Below are positions 1 to 7,668 of a DNA stretch of 33,706 nt, piece after piece. The notes beneath the pieces were generated by a model. The model was given only the letters and a program-made list of their open reading frames with translations, did not search any database and was not told where the DNA came from. This stretch comes from an uncultured bacterium. GTDB lineage: Bacteria; Actinomycetota; Coriobacteriia; Coriobacteriales; Eggerthellaceae. How positions within the stretch are numbered: the first letter of the stretch is position 1; each line of letters begins with the position of its first letter. The DNA lies in the NCBI GenBank assembly GCA_937890835.1, contig CALADF010000025.1:1-33706 (forward strand), written 5' to 3'. Position numbers and translations under genes: made by a program.

Positions 1-75
1 GGACGTGGCGCAGTTTGGTAGCGCGCCTGCTTTGGGAGCAGGATGTCGCAGGTTCGAATCCTGTCGTCCCGACCA
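1..75 (+). tRNA. tRNA-Pro (anticodon TGG), 5' end cut by window edge
   Basis: The anticodon stem CCTGC/GCAGG encloses the loop TTTGGGA, giving anticodon TGG. The T-arm GGTTCGAATCC and an encoded CCA end (73-75) are visible. The 3' acceptor strand CGTCCCG needs CGGGACG on the 5' side, but the window begins at GGACG, so the first two bases lie outside. A terminator follows directly. Confidence 0.95.
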
Positions 76-85
76 CCAAAACCGC

Positions 86-116
86 AGGTCAGAGGCTTAT
101 CGTCTCTGACCTTTTT
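86..116 (+). terminator. Rho-independent terminator after tRNA-Pro
   Basis: A perfect 9-bp stem (86-94 with 104-112, AGGTCAGAG/CTCTGACCT) has a 9-nt loop and runs into a T-tract ending at 116. It lies 10 nt after the CCA end of tRNA-Pro. Confidence 0.85.
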
Positions 117-393
117 CGTTTTGTGTCCTGAAGACCGCGAAAAATGGCACGGTAACTTCGTCGATGCTTTGAATCCCAAATTATTCAGGGGTTTGGAAAA
201 ATAAGGGTTTGAACCTGCGACTGGAGAATTTGTGGAGATTTTTGAACTTCTTCGGATAAGAGTTTCTGACTTCTCGATATTCTTAATCCCGTTCGAATCC
301 GATGGTGCCGCTTTCTGAATTTAATTATTTCTCGCCTGGTTTTTCGAACGGTTGCGCTATACTACATACTCGCTGCTTGAGGCAGTGCTCTTC
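117..393. other. Intergenic spacer between tRNA-Pro and tRNA-Gly
   Basis: About 280 bases with lower GC than the flanks. I see no convincing reading frame with a ribosome site. The only recognisable element is a -10-like TATACT (358-363) ahead of tRNA-Gly. A T-loop-like string GTTCGAATCC at 291-300 has no pairing arms around it and is not a tRNA. Confidence 0.5.
358..363 (+). promoter_or_regulatory. Probable -10 element of the tRNA-Gly promoter
   Basis: TATACT lies 30 nt upstream of the mature tRNA-Gly 5' end, a normal distance for a tRNA promoter. No good -35 match is seen 16-18 bp upstream, so only the -10 is supported. Confidence 0.4.
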
Positions 394-467
394 GCGGGTG
401 TAGTTCATTGGTAGAACCTCAGCCTTCCAAGCTGATGAGGCGGGTTCGATTCCCGTCACCCGCTCCA
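394..467 (+). tRNA. tRNA-Gly (anticodon TCC)
   Basis: A complete cloverleaf: acceptor GCGGGTG (394-400) pairs with CACCCGC (457-463), the discriminator is T, and CCA is encoded (465-467). The anticodon loop CTTCCAA gives TCC. The T-arm is GGGTTCGATTCCC. A terminator follows 8 nt downstream. Confidence 0.97.
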
Positions 468-474
468 GTATTTC

Positions 475-500
475 AAAGGCCGGGTTCTTCCGGCCTTTTT
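475..500 (+). terminator. Terminator between tRNA-Gly and the convergent GH3 gene
   Basis: A 9-bp stem AAAGGCCGG (475-483) pairs with CCGGCCTTT (490-498), with a 6-nt loop and five T residues at the 3' side (496-500). It ends 3 nt before the stop codon of the convergent GH3 gene. It probably serves the tRNA side mainly; on the minus strand the T-tract is short, so bidirectional use is only possible. Confidence 0.8.
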
Positions 501-502
501 CC

Positions 503-3010
503 TTACTGAACCTTTCGATCTTGTTCGCGCTCGCGCGTCGTCTTGCATCGCGCGTTGAGGATGCGCAGGGCCTTGAGGCCATTTTTCATGCCGTGTATGA
601 AATGCCCGTTCAGCAGGTCGACTATCGCATGCACCGCCTCCATGGGGATGCCTCCCATCGTCATGGACCGAAGCGGCATGTCGGCGAGCATGGCGTCGAG
701 GATGGCCTTCGTGTCGCCTCCGTCTCCTTGCGTCGTCTTGCGCGCTTCACGCTCGATGATCTTGAATATCAGATGGCCGAGTGCTGTCTGGTCGATCTCG
801 GTTACGGTTGAGTTGATGTCGATGGGACAGACGGGCTTCTCGGCGGGAAAGTCCGCTCCGTAGAGCTGTGCGAAGGAGGTCTCGTCGAAGCCCTTCCTCG
901 TCACGTGCGCGTAGCATGCGGGTGCGGTGGGCGTATCGTCATGTTTACCCTCGCGCGGCGAGAGCGTGAAGCCTGCCGAGCCGGCTTGAAGCGCGAGGGA
1001 TCCTTCGAGTCTGATATCTCGGCTCGACGCCCCGACGCTTACGGACAGCATCGTTTCATCGAGCCGCCAGGCGCCGCTTTCGGTGTCCCAGTACGAAAGG
1101 TCGTCGGCGCTGACGTCGATGACGACGCGTTCTTTCCGGCCGGGCTGGAGAAAAACTTTGGCGAATCCGACAAGAGATCGAGCTTCCCTGAACACGCGCT
1201 GGTTCATATCTGCGATATAGACCTGGGCGACTTCCGAGCCTGGGAGATCGCCTGCGTTCTCGAGGTCGAATGCGACGCGGACGCCGCCTTCGCAGGTTTC
1301 GATTTCGAGTCCGTCGTAGTGGAACCGCGTGTAACTGAGGCCGTGTCCGAACGGGTAGGCGGGCTCTATTTCCGCTGCGTCGAACCATCGGTATCCGACG
1401 AAGATGCTCTCGCGGTATAAAATGTTGCGGTTCTTGTCGGGGAAGTTGCTTCCGAGCGCGGTGTCCTCGAGCTTGACGGGCCATGTTTCGGCGAGCTTGC
1501 CCGAAGGGTTTGCCTCTCCGAGCAGCAAGCGGGCGATCGCGGCTCCGCCGCGGCATCCCGCGAGCCCGGCAAGCAGCACGGCGGCGGGTTGGGGGGCGCT
1601 GTGGCTTTCGTCTTCGCTTGGGTGTGAAAGCCACGGCAGGGAAACGGGGGAGCCGCCCTGGATCACGACGACGGTCCTTGGATTTGCCTCGCACACGGTT
1701 CTCAGCAGTTCCTCATGTCCTGCGGGCAAGGTGATGTCCGATCGATCGAACCCCTCCGATTCGAAGCGATCCGGCAATCCGACGATTACCACGGCGATGT
1801 GCGCGGCCCGCGCGGTCGCGCGCGCTTCATCGAGCAATTCATCGGTCGTCTCCCCGGTTGCGGGATCGTAGCCTTTCGCGTAGCGGGCGTCGAACCCCGC
1901 ATTGCACAGCGCGCTCCACGGGTCGTCGAGCGCTATCGGGTTGATCCGGGAGGAGCCGGCCCCCTGATAGCGCGGTCTCAAGGCGAAAGATCCGATGACA
2001 GCTATGTTCTCGTGGACGTCAAGCGGGAGGATGCCGTTGTTTTCGAGCAGCACCGCCGATTCTTCGGCTGCACGTTGCGCGGTGCCGAGGTGGTGTTTCG
2101 GGATCGGAAGCGATCGCCTTGCGGGAGCCTCGTCTTCGTATCGCCTGCAAAGCGAGATGAGCCTGCGAGCCGCCGCGTCGAGGCTGCGGACGGATAGTTC
2201 GCCATGTTTGACCGCTTCGACCACTTCCGCCGCATGATCGGCTCGCGGCCCCGGCATGACCAGATCAAGCCCCGCCGCCACGGAGGGAACGCTGTCGCTG
2301 AGCGCGCCCCAATCGGTGACGCAAACCCCGTCGAATCCCCAATCATCTCGAAGTTTGGCGGTGATGAGCGCCCTGCTTTGGGAGCAGTAGGTCCCGTTGA
2401 GGCGATTGTAGGCGGTCATGACGGCCCAGGGCCGCGCCTTCTTCACGGTTTTCTCGAATCCACGTAGGTAGATTTCGTTGAGCGCGCGTTCGTCGACGAT
2501 CGAGTCGGACACCATGCGCGCGATTTCCTGGCTGTTGCATGCGAAGTGCTTGAGGCACGCCCCGACGCCGCAGCTTTGGATGCCCTCGACCATACCCGTC
2601 GCCATGGCGGAGGTGAGGAACGGGTCTTCACTGAAATACTCGAAACCACGTCCCCCGAGCGGGCTGCGTTTTATGTTCATTCCGGGGCCTAAGACGACGG
2701 CGACGTCCTCCCGAACGCATTCCTCGCCGATCGCCCTGCCGACCTCCCGTGCTAAACCGGGGTCGAAGGAGCAAGCGAGCGTGCTCGCTGTTGGAAAGCA
2801 CGTCGCAGGAAGCGATTCGTGCAATCCGAGATGATCCGCCTTGCCCTCTTGCTTGCGCAGCCCGTGAGGGCCGTCGCATAAAAGCAGCGCAGCGATGCCA
2901 TGTTGAGGCAGCGCTTGCGTGAGCCAGTGATCGGAGCCTGCGAGAAGCGATGCCTTCTCTTCGAGCGTGAGGGTCGATAGCATCTCGTCGATGGTTGCGG
3001 TGGCGGTCAT
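503..3010 (-). CDS. Glycoside hydrolase family 3 beta-glycosidase (beta-glucosidase type)
   Basis: An 835-residue GH3 enzyme expected to remove terminal beta-linked sugars from oligosaccharides or glycosides. The TIM-barrel domain covers about residues 1-290, with the family signature RSPLGGRGFEYFSEDP (115-130), KHF (154-156) and the nucleophile Asp233 in VTDWGA. The second alpha/beta domain carries E419 in SEGFDR, the likely acid/base. A fibronectin-III-like domain follows the YPFGHGLSY motif, and a roughly 100-residue C-terminal extension follows that. There is no signal peptide, so it should act in the cytoplasm on imported substrate. Its ATG overlaps the stop of the upstream ROK kinase as ATGA, implying translational coupling and a pathway of glycoside cleavage followed by sugar phosphorylation. 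The precise sugar specificity cannot be read from sequence. Confidence 0.92.
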   Translation of the reverse strand: MTATATIDEMLSTLTLEEKASLLAGSDHWLTQALPQHGIAALLLCDGPHGLRKQEGKADHLGLHESLPATCFPTASTLACSFDPGLAREVGRAIGEECVREDVAVVLGPGMNIKRSPLGGRGFEYFSEDPFLTSAMATGMVEGIQSCGVGACLKHFACNSQEIARMVSDSIVDERALNEIYLRGFEKTVKKARPWAVMTAYNRLNGTYCSQSRALITAKLRDDWGFDGVCVTDWGALSDSVPSVAAGLDLVMPGPRADHAAEVVEAVKHGELSVRSLDAAARRLISLCRRYEDEAPARRSLPIPKHHLGTAQRAAEESAVLLENNGILPLDVHENIAVIGSFALRPRYQGAGSSRINPIALDDPWSALCNAGFDARYAKGYDPATGETTDELLDEARATARAAHIAVVIVGLPDRFESEGFDRSDITLPAGHEELLRTVCEANPRTVVVIQGGSPVSLPWLSHPSEDESHSAPQPAAVLLAGLAGCRGGAAIARLLLGEANPSGKLAETWPVKLEDTALGSNFPDKNRNILYRESIFVGYRWFDAAEIEPAYPFGHGLSYTRFHYDGLEIETCEGGVRVAFDLENAGDLPGSEVAQVYIADMNQRVFREARSLVGFAKVFLQPGRKERVVIDVSADDLSYWDTESGAWRLDETMLSVSVGASSRDIRLEGSLALQAGSAGFTLSPREGKHDDTPTAPACYAHVTRKGFDETSFAQLYGADFPAEKPVCPIDINSTVTEIDQTALGHLIFKIIEREARKTTQGDGGDTKAILDAMLADMPLRSMTMGGIPMEAVHAIVDLLNGHFIHGMKNGLKALRILNARCKTTREREQDRKVQ

Positions 3011-3990
3011 GGCGAGACGTCCTCTCTCGTCGGGTCGGTTGAGTGAAGAAGGTGCATCCAGGCGAAGCGGGCTGCTCCCATGAAACCCGCGTCATTACCC
3101 AGTCGCGCCTTCTCTATGGGTGTGTTCTTGCACGGAGGTATCGCGTAACGCTTGAAGTCGCGCCGGAGTTCCTCGGAGAAAAGATCGAAGGACTCGGAGA
3201 CTCCTCCGCCGATAAGTATGAGGTGCGGGTCTATCGCGCATGCCGCCGAGGCGAGGCCGAACGCCAGCGCATCGCAGAAGCGATCGATGCTGCGATGCGC
3301 GGCTGCGTCTCCTCTGGTGAACTCTTCGAAAACGGAGAACGCGTCGGCGTCGTGGTCGGGGAGAAACGCCGAGCCGCTTTCCTCGAGCATCGTGAGGACG
3401 ATGCCGCGAGCCGAGGCGTATTGCTCGAGGCATCCGGTTCCTCCGCACGAGCAGGCACGCCCTCCTCGCTCGACGCTCAGGTGGCCGATTTCCCCCGCGC
3501 AGCCGTGCGCGCCGGTGCATATGCGATTTCCCTGGATGATTCCCGCGCCGATTCCCGTTCCCAGCGTCACCATGAGCACGTCCGCGACGCCCGCTCCCGC
3601 TCCGACCCATTGCTCGCCGAGCGCGGCGGCGTTCGCGTCGTTGAGGGGCGCGATGCGGGCGGCAGGGAAGACGTTGGCGAGCTCTTCGATAAGTCCGTCG
3701 ACGTCGATGCTCGCGTTGGGTATCATCCCGACGCGGCCTTGATCGTCAACGGCTCCGGGGACCGCGCAGCCGATGGCTGCGACGCTTACGGGATCGATGC
3801 GCGGCGCGAGGGATTGCGCGACGGTGCGCGCGAACGCTTGTTGACGAGCTCGCTGCGCAAGATCGGAGGTCGGGAAGGCGGAGCTTGCCAGGACGCAGCC
3901 CGATTCGTCGAGCGCGCCGAACTTGACGGTCGTGCCGCCGATGTCGATGCCGAGGAGCACCCTGCTGCTGTTCGAGAGATGATTCGTCAT
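3007..3990 (-). CDS. ROK-family sugar kinase (glucokinase-like)
   Basis: A 327-residue kinase of the ROK family, expected to phosphorylate a hexose with ATP in the cytoplasm. Visible motifs are the phosphate loop DIGGTTVK (16-23), the catalytic Asp118 in LNDANAA, GTGIGAG (144-150), and the ROK zinc signature with His170, Cys180, Cys182 and Cys187. There is no N-terminal winged helix, which argues for a kinase rather than a NagC/XylR-type repressor. It is the first gene of a two-gene operon with the GH3 glycosidase, overlapping it by 4 nt, so it probably phosphorylates the sugar that the glycosidase releases. No Shine-Dalgarno sequence precedes the ATG; a TACAAT box lies 6 nt upstream of it, suggesting a leaderless mRNA. 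Glucose is the likeliest substrate, but other hexoses are possible. Confidence 0.9.
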   Translation of the reverse strand: MTNHLSNSSRVLLGIDIGGTTVKFGALDESGCVLASSAFPTSDLAQRARQQAFARTVAQSLAPRIDPVSVAAIGCAVPGAVDDQGRVGMIPNASIDVDGLIEELANVFPAARIAPLNDANAAALGEQWVGAGAGVADVLMVTLGTGIGAGIIQGNRICTGAHGCAGEIGHLSVERGGRACSCGGTGCLEQYASARGIVLTMLEESGSAFLPDHDADAFSVFEEFTRGDAAAHRSIDRFCDALAFGLASAACAIDPHLILIGGGVSESFDLFSEELRRDFKRYAIPPCKNTPIEKARLGNDAGFMGAARFAWMHLLHSTDPTREDVSP

Positions 3991-3996
3991 GAGGAC

Positions 3997-4002
3997 ATTG
4001 TA
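3997..4002 (-). promoter_or_regulatory. -10 box of a possible leaderless promoter for the ROK-GH3 operon
   Basis: On the minus strand TACAAT ends exactly 6 nt before the ATG at 3990, so transcription would start at or next to the start codon. This TANNNT-N6-ATG layout is known for leaderless genes in actinobacteria. No clear -35 and no purine-rich ribosome site are seen. Confidence 0.45.
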
Positions 4003-4228
4003 GCGCGTGTGATTCCGACATGCCTTGCCGGGAAGGCCGTATCGGCATCCCGGGTGGCGCCTTCTGCGGAATGATCAGAGCCGAGGTCGCAATCGAAACG
4101 GTGGGCGGATTGGGGGCGGGGTCGCAGCGTGCGAAAGGCCGGCGGGCTGTCGACTTCGGCGGTATCCTCGACTGAGGCCCTCGGGCGGCGCCCTCGAAAT
4201 CGATTTTCAAAAAAAGTAAAATTAACGC
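4003..4228. other. Spacer between the ROK operon and the tRNA-Asp promoter
   Basis: A GC-rich spacer with short inverted segments but no supported gene or terminator. It separates two divergently transcribed units. Confidence 0.4.
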
Positions 4229-4256
4229 TTGTGCGCAGAACGGGTTTGAGTATAAT
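4229..4256 (+). promoter_or_regulatory. tRNA-Asp promoter
   Basis: A perfect TATAAT (4251-4256) with TTGTGC (4229-4234) 16 bp upstream as a partial -35. The predicted start, around 4263, lies about 12 nt before the mature tRNA, as expected. Confidence 0.65.
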
Positions 4257-4274
4257 GGACAAGCTGCAAAACAC

Positions 4275-4351
<77 letters not shown>

Positions 4352-4363
4352 TTTAGCATCTTC

Positions 4364-4391
4364 AAACGTCGCTCATTCGAGCGACGTTTTT
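4364..4391 (+). terminator. Terminator after tRNA-Asp
   Basis: An 11-bp perfect stem (4364-4374 with 4379-4389) has the tetraloop ATTC and ends in five T residues. It lies 12 nt after tRNA-Asp and 41 nt before the start of the lipid kinase gene. Confidence 0.88.
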
Positions 4392-4432
4392 GTTATGTTC
4401 GCTCGTTTGTCGATTTGTTCGTGGGAGGGTTC

Positions 4433-5386
4433 GTGCGTTTCTCGGGAAAGGTCGCGCTTGTCGCCAACCCTGCGGCAAAAAGCGGGGCGGGGCGCGAAGC
4501 TGCTTGCCGCGCGCATGCTTCGCTCGAATCCGCCCTTGGCGCGGGGGCATGCGATCTGATGCTGACCGAGGCTCCCGGCCATGCTGCCGACATAGCCTCA
4601 TCGCTCGATCCGTCGTATCGGGTCTTTGTCGTGCTCGGCGGCGATGGGGTCATTCACGAAGCTGCCAACGGCTTGATGCGACGCAGCTCGGTTGATCGTC
4701 CCGCGATGGGCGTGGTGCCGGTGGGGTCGGGCAACGATTACGCCGCGACGTTGGGGATGAGCGGCAAGGTCGATCGTGCGGTTCGCCAAATCCTCGAGGG
4801 GGAAGCGTCTCCCGTCGACGTCGGGTTGGTCAACGGCAGCTACTTCGTCGAGACGCTCTCGTTCGGCTTCGATGCCGCTATTGCGCTCGATACGGTCGAA
4901 CGGCGCAAGAAGACGGGTCGCTCGGGAACCGTCCTTTATCTTGAAAGCGGTATCGATCAGCTTTTCCATCACCTCGACGCCCTTTCCTACCATGCGGTGC
5001 TTTCCGGATGCCCTGGTGTCGAAAACGTTGTCGATATCGCAGGGGAGTCCTTTCTTTTCGCCGTTCAACTCGGGCCGACCTACGGCGGGCACTTCAAGGT
5101 ATGCCCTGAAGCTCGAGTTGACGATGGTTTGCTCGATGTGTGCCTCGCGCACCCTCCTCTCGGCGTGCTGCGGGCGACGGGGATGTTCCTGATGGCGAAA
5201 AACGGTCATCACACCCGCTTCAAGCAGATCGATTTTCATCGGGCTAAGTCTATCGAGGTGGCTTTCGGCTGTGAACCTCCCGCCCAAATGGACGGTGAGA
5301 GGCTCACGGGATCGACGTTTTCGATCTCGACCGTGCCGGGGGCTTTGAAGGTTGTGCATGCTCCCGGCGTCCTGTCGCGCGCGTAG
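4433..5386 (+). CDS. Diacylglycerol-kinase-family (YegS/BmrU-like) lipid kinase
   Basis: A 317-residue enzyme of the DAGK catalytic family, expected to phosphorylate a lipid such as diacylglycerol at the inner face of the membrane, in phospholipid turnover. Visible motifs are the ATP-binding NP with a nearby SGAG (12-20), GGDG (69-72) and GSGND (98-102). The C-terminal half, with the SFGFDAA segment, fits the second DAGK lobe. I chose GTG 4433 because GGGAGGG lies just upstream and the protein then begins with the family's first beta strand; a TTG at 4415 would add six residues without a better ribosome site. There is no membrane helix. Substrate specificity within this family varies and cannot be read from the sequence. 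Confidence 0.9.
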   Translation: MRFSGKVALVANPAAKSGAGREAACRAHASLESALGAGACDLMLTEAPGHAADIASSLDPSYRVFVVLGGDGVIHEAANGLMRRSSVDRPAMGVVPVGSGNDYAATLGMSGKVDRAVRQILEGEASPVDVGLVNGSYFVETLSFGFDAAIALDTVERRKKTGRSGTVLYLESGIDQLFHHLDALSYHAVLSGCPGVENVVDIAGESFLFAVQLGPTYGGHFKVCPEARVDDGLLDVCLAHPPLGVLRATGMFLMAKNGHHTRFKQIDFHRAKSIEVAFGCEPPAQMDGERLTGSTFSISTVPGALKVVHAPGVLSRA

Positions 5387-5408
5387 ATTTCATCCGGTGG
5401 CCGGTCGC

Positions 5409-5441
5409 GCGGCCTGGTCGAGCTGCCGCAGTCTGTTTTTT
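5409..5441 (+). terminator. Possible terminator after the lipid kinase
   Basis: GCGGC (5409-5413) can pair with GCCGC (5425-5429), with an 11-nt loop and a run of six T residues at 5436-5441. The stem is short and the T-run is 6 nt away, so this is only a moderate candidate. Confidence 0.35.
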
Positions 5442-5510
5442 ACCCTGCTCGCCGCCGCCGTCTTTCGATATTAGGGCTATCATGGTTGGTTAAGCACGTG
5501 CTCGCTCGGT

Positions 5511-5540
5511 TTCGCCGACGCGTTGTCGCGTGTCGGCGAA
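5511..5540. promoter_or_regulatory. Inverted repeat in front of, or at the start of, the MMPL gene
   Basis: TTCGCCGAC (5511-5519) and GTCGGCGAA (5532-5540) are perfect complements, extended inward by GCG/CGC around a TTGT loop. The 3' arm overlaps the codons after GTG 5530, which argues that translation starts further downstream and that this is an operator or leader hairpin. No T-tract follows. Confidence 0.4.
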
Positions 5541-5580
5541 GGGGCGTGCAAGGCTCCGGCATAGTTTGAAGCGGGTGCGT

Positions 5581-7668
5581 GTGGATAGATTCATCGAAAC
5601 CGTCATCGCAGGGCGCAGGGTCATAGTTGCGTTGTTCGCGATCGTGATGATCGTGAGCACGGCATGCATTCCCTTCGTCCGCGTAAACTACGATATGGTC
5701 GATTACCTTCCGCCGAGCGCGCAGTCAACCACGGCGGTCGACATCATGACCGAACAGTTCGACCAGGCTATCCCCAATGCCTACGTCATGGTTCGCGATG
5801 TAACTCCCGCCTCCGCTGTCGAGGTGAAAAACCGCATCTCCTCCATAGAAGGCGTCGAAATGGTTCTGTGGCTCGACGACGTGGTGGACGTGACCGTGCC
5901 GCTTGACACGCTCGACTCCGCTACCGTCGAGCAGTACTATCGCGACGGCGCGGCGTTGTACCAGGTGGCTATCGCCAAGGGCGAGGAGGGGGCCGTCGTT
6001 CCCGAGATACGCGCCTATGTCGATTCGCTTGGTTCCGGCAATGCGGTTTCCGGAGACGCCGCCGATAACGCCCAGATGCAGCAGAGCATGGTCGAGCAGG
6101 TGCTCATGGCCGTTGCCATCATTGTGCCCGTCATCATGTTCCTGCTCGTCGTCTCCACCATGTCGTGGATCGAGCCCGTGCTGTTCATCGCCGCCATCGG
6201 GGTCTCCATCCTCATCAACATGGGCACCAACGTTTTCCTCGGCGAAGTTTCGTTCGTCACCTACTCGGTGAGCCCCATCTTGCAGCTTGCTGTCTCGCTT
6301 GATTACGCGATCTTCCTCCTGCACGCGTTCGCTGATGAGAGGGAGGCTTTCGGCGATGCCGAGAAAGCCATGGCGAGCGCTATGCGCAAATCAATGGGCA
6401 CCATCGCGGCGAGCGCGGTGACCACGCTGTTCGGGTTCGCCGCGTTGTCGTTCATGCAGTTTCAGATCGGCGCGGACTTGGGTGTTAACTTGGTCAAAGG
6501 CATCGTGCTGAGCTTCGCCACCGTCGTGGTTCTTCTCCCTGCGCTCACGCTCATGCTCTACAAGCTCATCGACAAGACGCATCATCGGCGTCTCATGCCG
6601 ACGTTCAGGAACGTCGACTCGGTTCTTCGCCATGTGCGCGTGCCCGCGATGCTCCTGGTCGCCGTGCTCATCGTACCCGCCTTCCTCGGGCAGGGCAGCG
6701 TCACCTTCACCTACCAGAACGGCACCCCCGACACGTCGGTGCGCACGGGCGCTGACACGCAGGCGGTGCGGGACGTGTTCGGGCAGCAGAACATGGTGGC
6801 CGTGCTGGTTCCGCGGGGCGATTTGGCATCCGAAGCCGAACTCTCGCAGGCCATCGCCGAGCTGGATCATGTCACCGGCGTCGTCTCGTATGCCTCGATG
6901 GTCGGCAACGCCATCCCTCAGGACTTTCTCGATCCGTCCGTGCTCTCGCAATTTTACTCGGATGAATACGCTCGCATCGTGGCGATGGTCGACACCGAAG
7001 TCGAGGGTGACCGCGCGTTCGGGCTTGTCGAGCAGATAAACGCCGCGGCCGCATCACGCTATGACGAATGCTACACCGCAGGTCAGTCGGCGAACCTCTA
7101 CGATATGGCGAACATCGTCGCCGTTGACAACGTCGTGGTGAGCCTCGTCGCCGTCATCGCCATCTTCATCGTCTTGCTGGTGACCTTCAAGTCCGCGTCC
7201 TTGCCGTTCATCTTGCTGCTCGCCATCGAGTCGGGTATCTGGATCAACCTCTCGATCCCGTATTTCACGGGGACGCCGCTCAATTTCATCGGCTATCTGG
7301 TCGTCAACACCGTGCAACTTGGCGCCACCATCGACTACGGCATCCTTTTGACCACGCACTATCTGCGCGAGCGGCAAACGTTGCCCGCGCGCGAGGCGGC
7401 GCGCGCCGCATTGGGGAAGTCGTTCCGGTCGGTGCTCGTCTCCGCTTGCATATTGGCGACGGCAGGTTTCGCGCTTGCGGTTTCCTCCTCGATTGAAGCC
7501 GTCTCGAGCCTCGGCCTTCTTTTGGGGCGTGGAGCGCTGTTGTCGCTCGCCTTAGTGACGTGCTTTTTGCCCGGTTTGCTTATTCTTCTCGACGGCGTCG
7601 TTCGCAGGACCACCTACCGCGCGAACTTCGCTTCCCCGATTGCGAAGACGGAAGGTGATCGATTGTGA
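5581..7668 (+). CDS. MMPL/RND-superfamily membrane exporter
   Basis: A 695-residue integral membrane protein of the MMPL (HAE3-type RND) family, probably exporting lipids or hydrophobic compounds with proton drive. It has the duplicated RND architecture: one N-terminal helix, an extracytoplasmic domain beginning near NYDMVDYLP, then a bundle of five helices, with the whole pattern repeated. Each half has the conserved helix-4 region: LDYAIFLLHAFADER in the first, TIDYGILLTTHYLRER in the second. The start is uncertain. GTG 5581 places the first helix about 14 residues in, as is usual; GTG 5530 lies inside a hairpin and has no ribosome site, and GTG 5575 is another option. Its stop overlaps the start of the next gene (GTGATG), so the two are coupled. 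The substrate is unknown. Confidence 0.88.
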   Translation: MDRFIETVIAGRRVIVALFAIVMIVSTACIPFVRVNYDMVDYLPPSAQSTTAVDIMTEQFDQAIPNAYVMVRDVTPASAVEVKNRISSIEGVEMVLWLDDVVDVTVPLDTLDSATVEQYYRDGAALYQVAIAKGEEGAVVPEIRAYVDSLGSGNAVSGDAADNAQMQQSMVEQVLMAVAIIVPVIMFLLVVSTMSWIEPVLFIAAIGVSILINMGTNVFLGEVSFVTYSVSPILQLAVSLDYAIFLLHAFADEREAFGDAEKAMASAMRKSMGTIAASAVTTLFGFAALSFMQFQIGADLGVNLVKGIVLSFATVVVLLPALTLMLYKLIDKTHHRRLMPTFRNVDSVLRHVRVPAMLLVAVLIVPAFLGQGSVTFTYQNGTPDTSVRTGADTQAVRDVFGQQNMVAVLVPRGDLASEAELSQAIAELDHVTGVVSYASMVGNAIPQDFLDPSVLSQFYSDEYARIVAMVDTEVEGDRAFGLVEQINAAAASRYDECYTAGQSANLYDMANIVAVDNVVVSLVAVIAIFIVLLVTFKSASLPFILLLAIESGIWINLSIPYFTGTPLNFIGYLVVNTVQLGATIDYGILLTTHYLRERQTLPAREAARAALGKSFRSVLVSACILATAGFALAVSSSIEAVSSLGLLLGRGALLSLALVTCFLPGLLILLDGVVRRTTYRANFASPIAKTEGDRL

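Noticed and set aside
291..300. GTTCGAATCC as a tRNA remnant or attachment site
   Set aside because: It matches only the T-loop consensus; flanking bases do not pair and no integrase or mobile gene is nearby.
325..582. Minus-strand frame of 85 codons across tRNA-Gly
   Set aside because: Its VTGIEPASSAWKAEVLP stretch is the well-known spurious translation of the antisense strand of a tRNA; no ribosome site.
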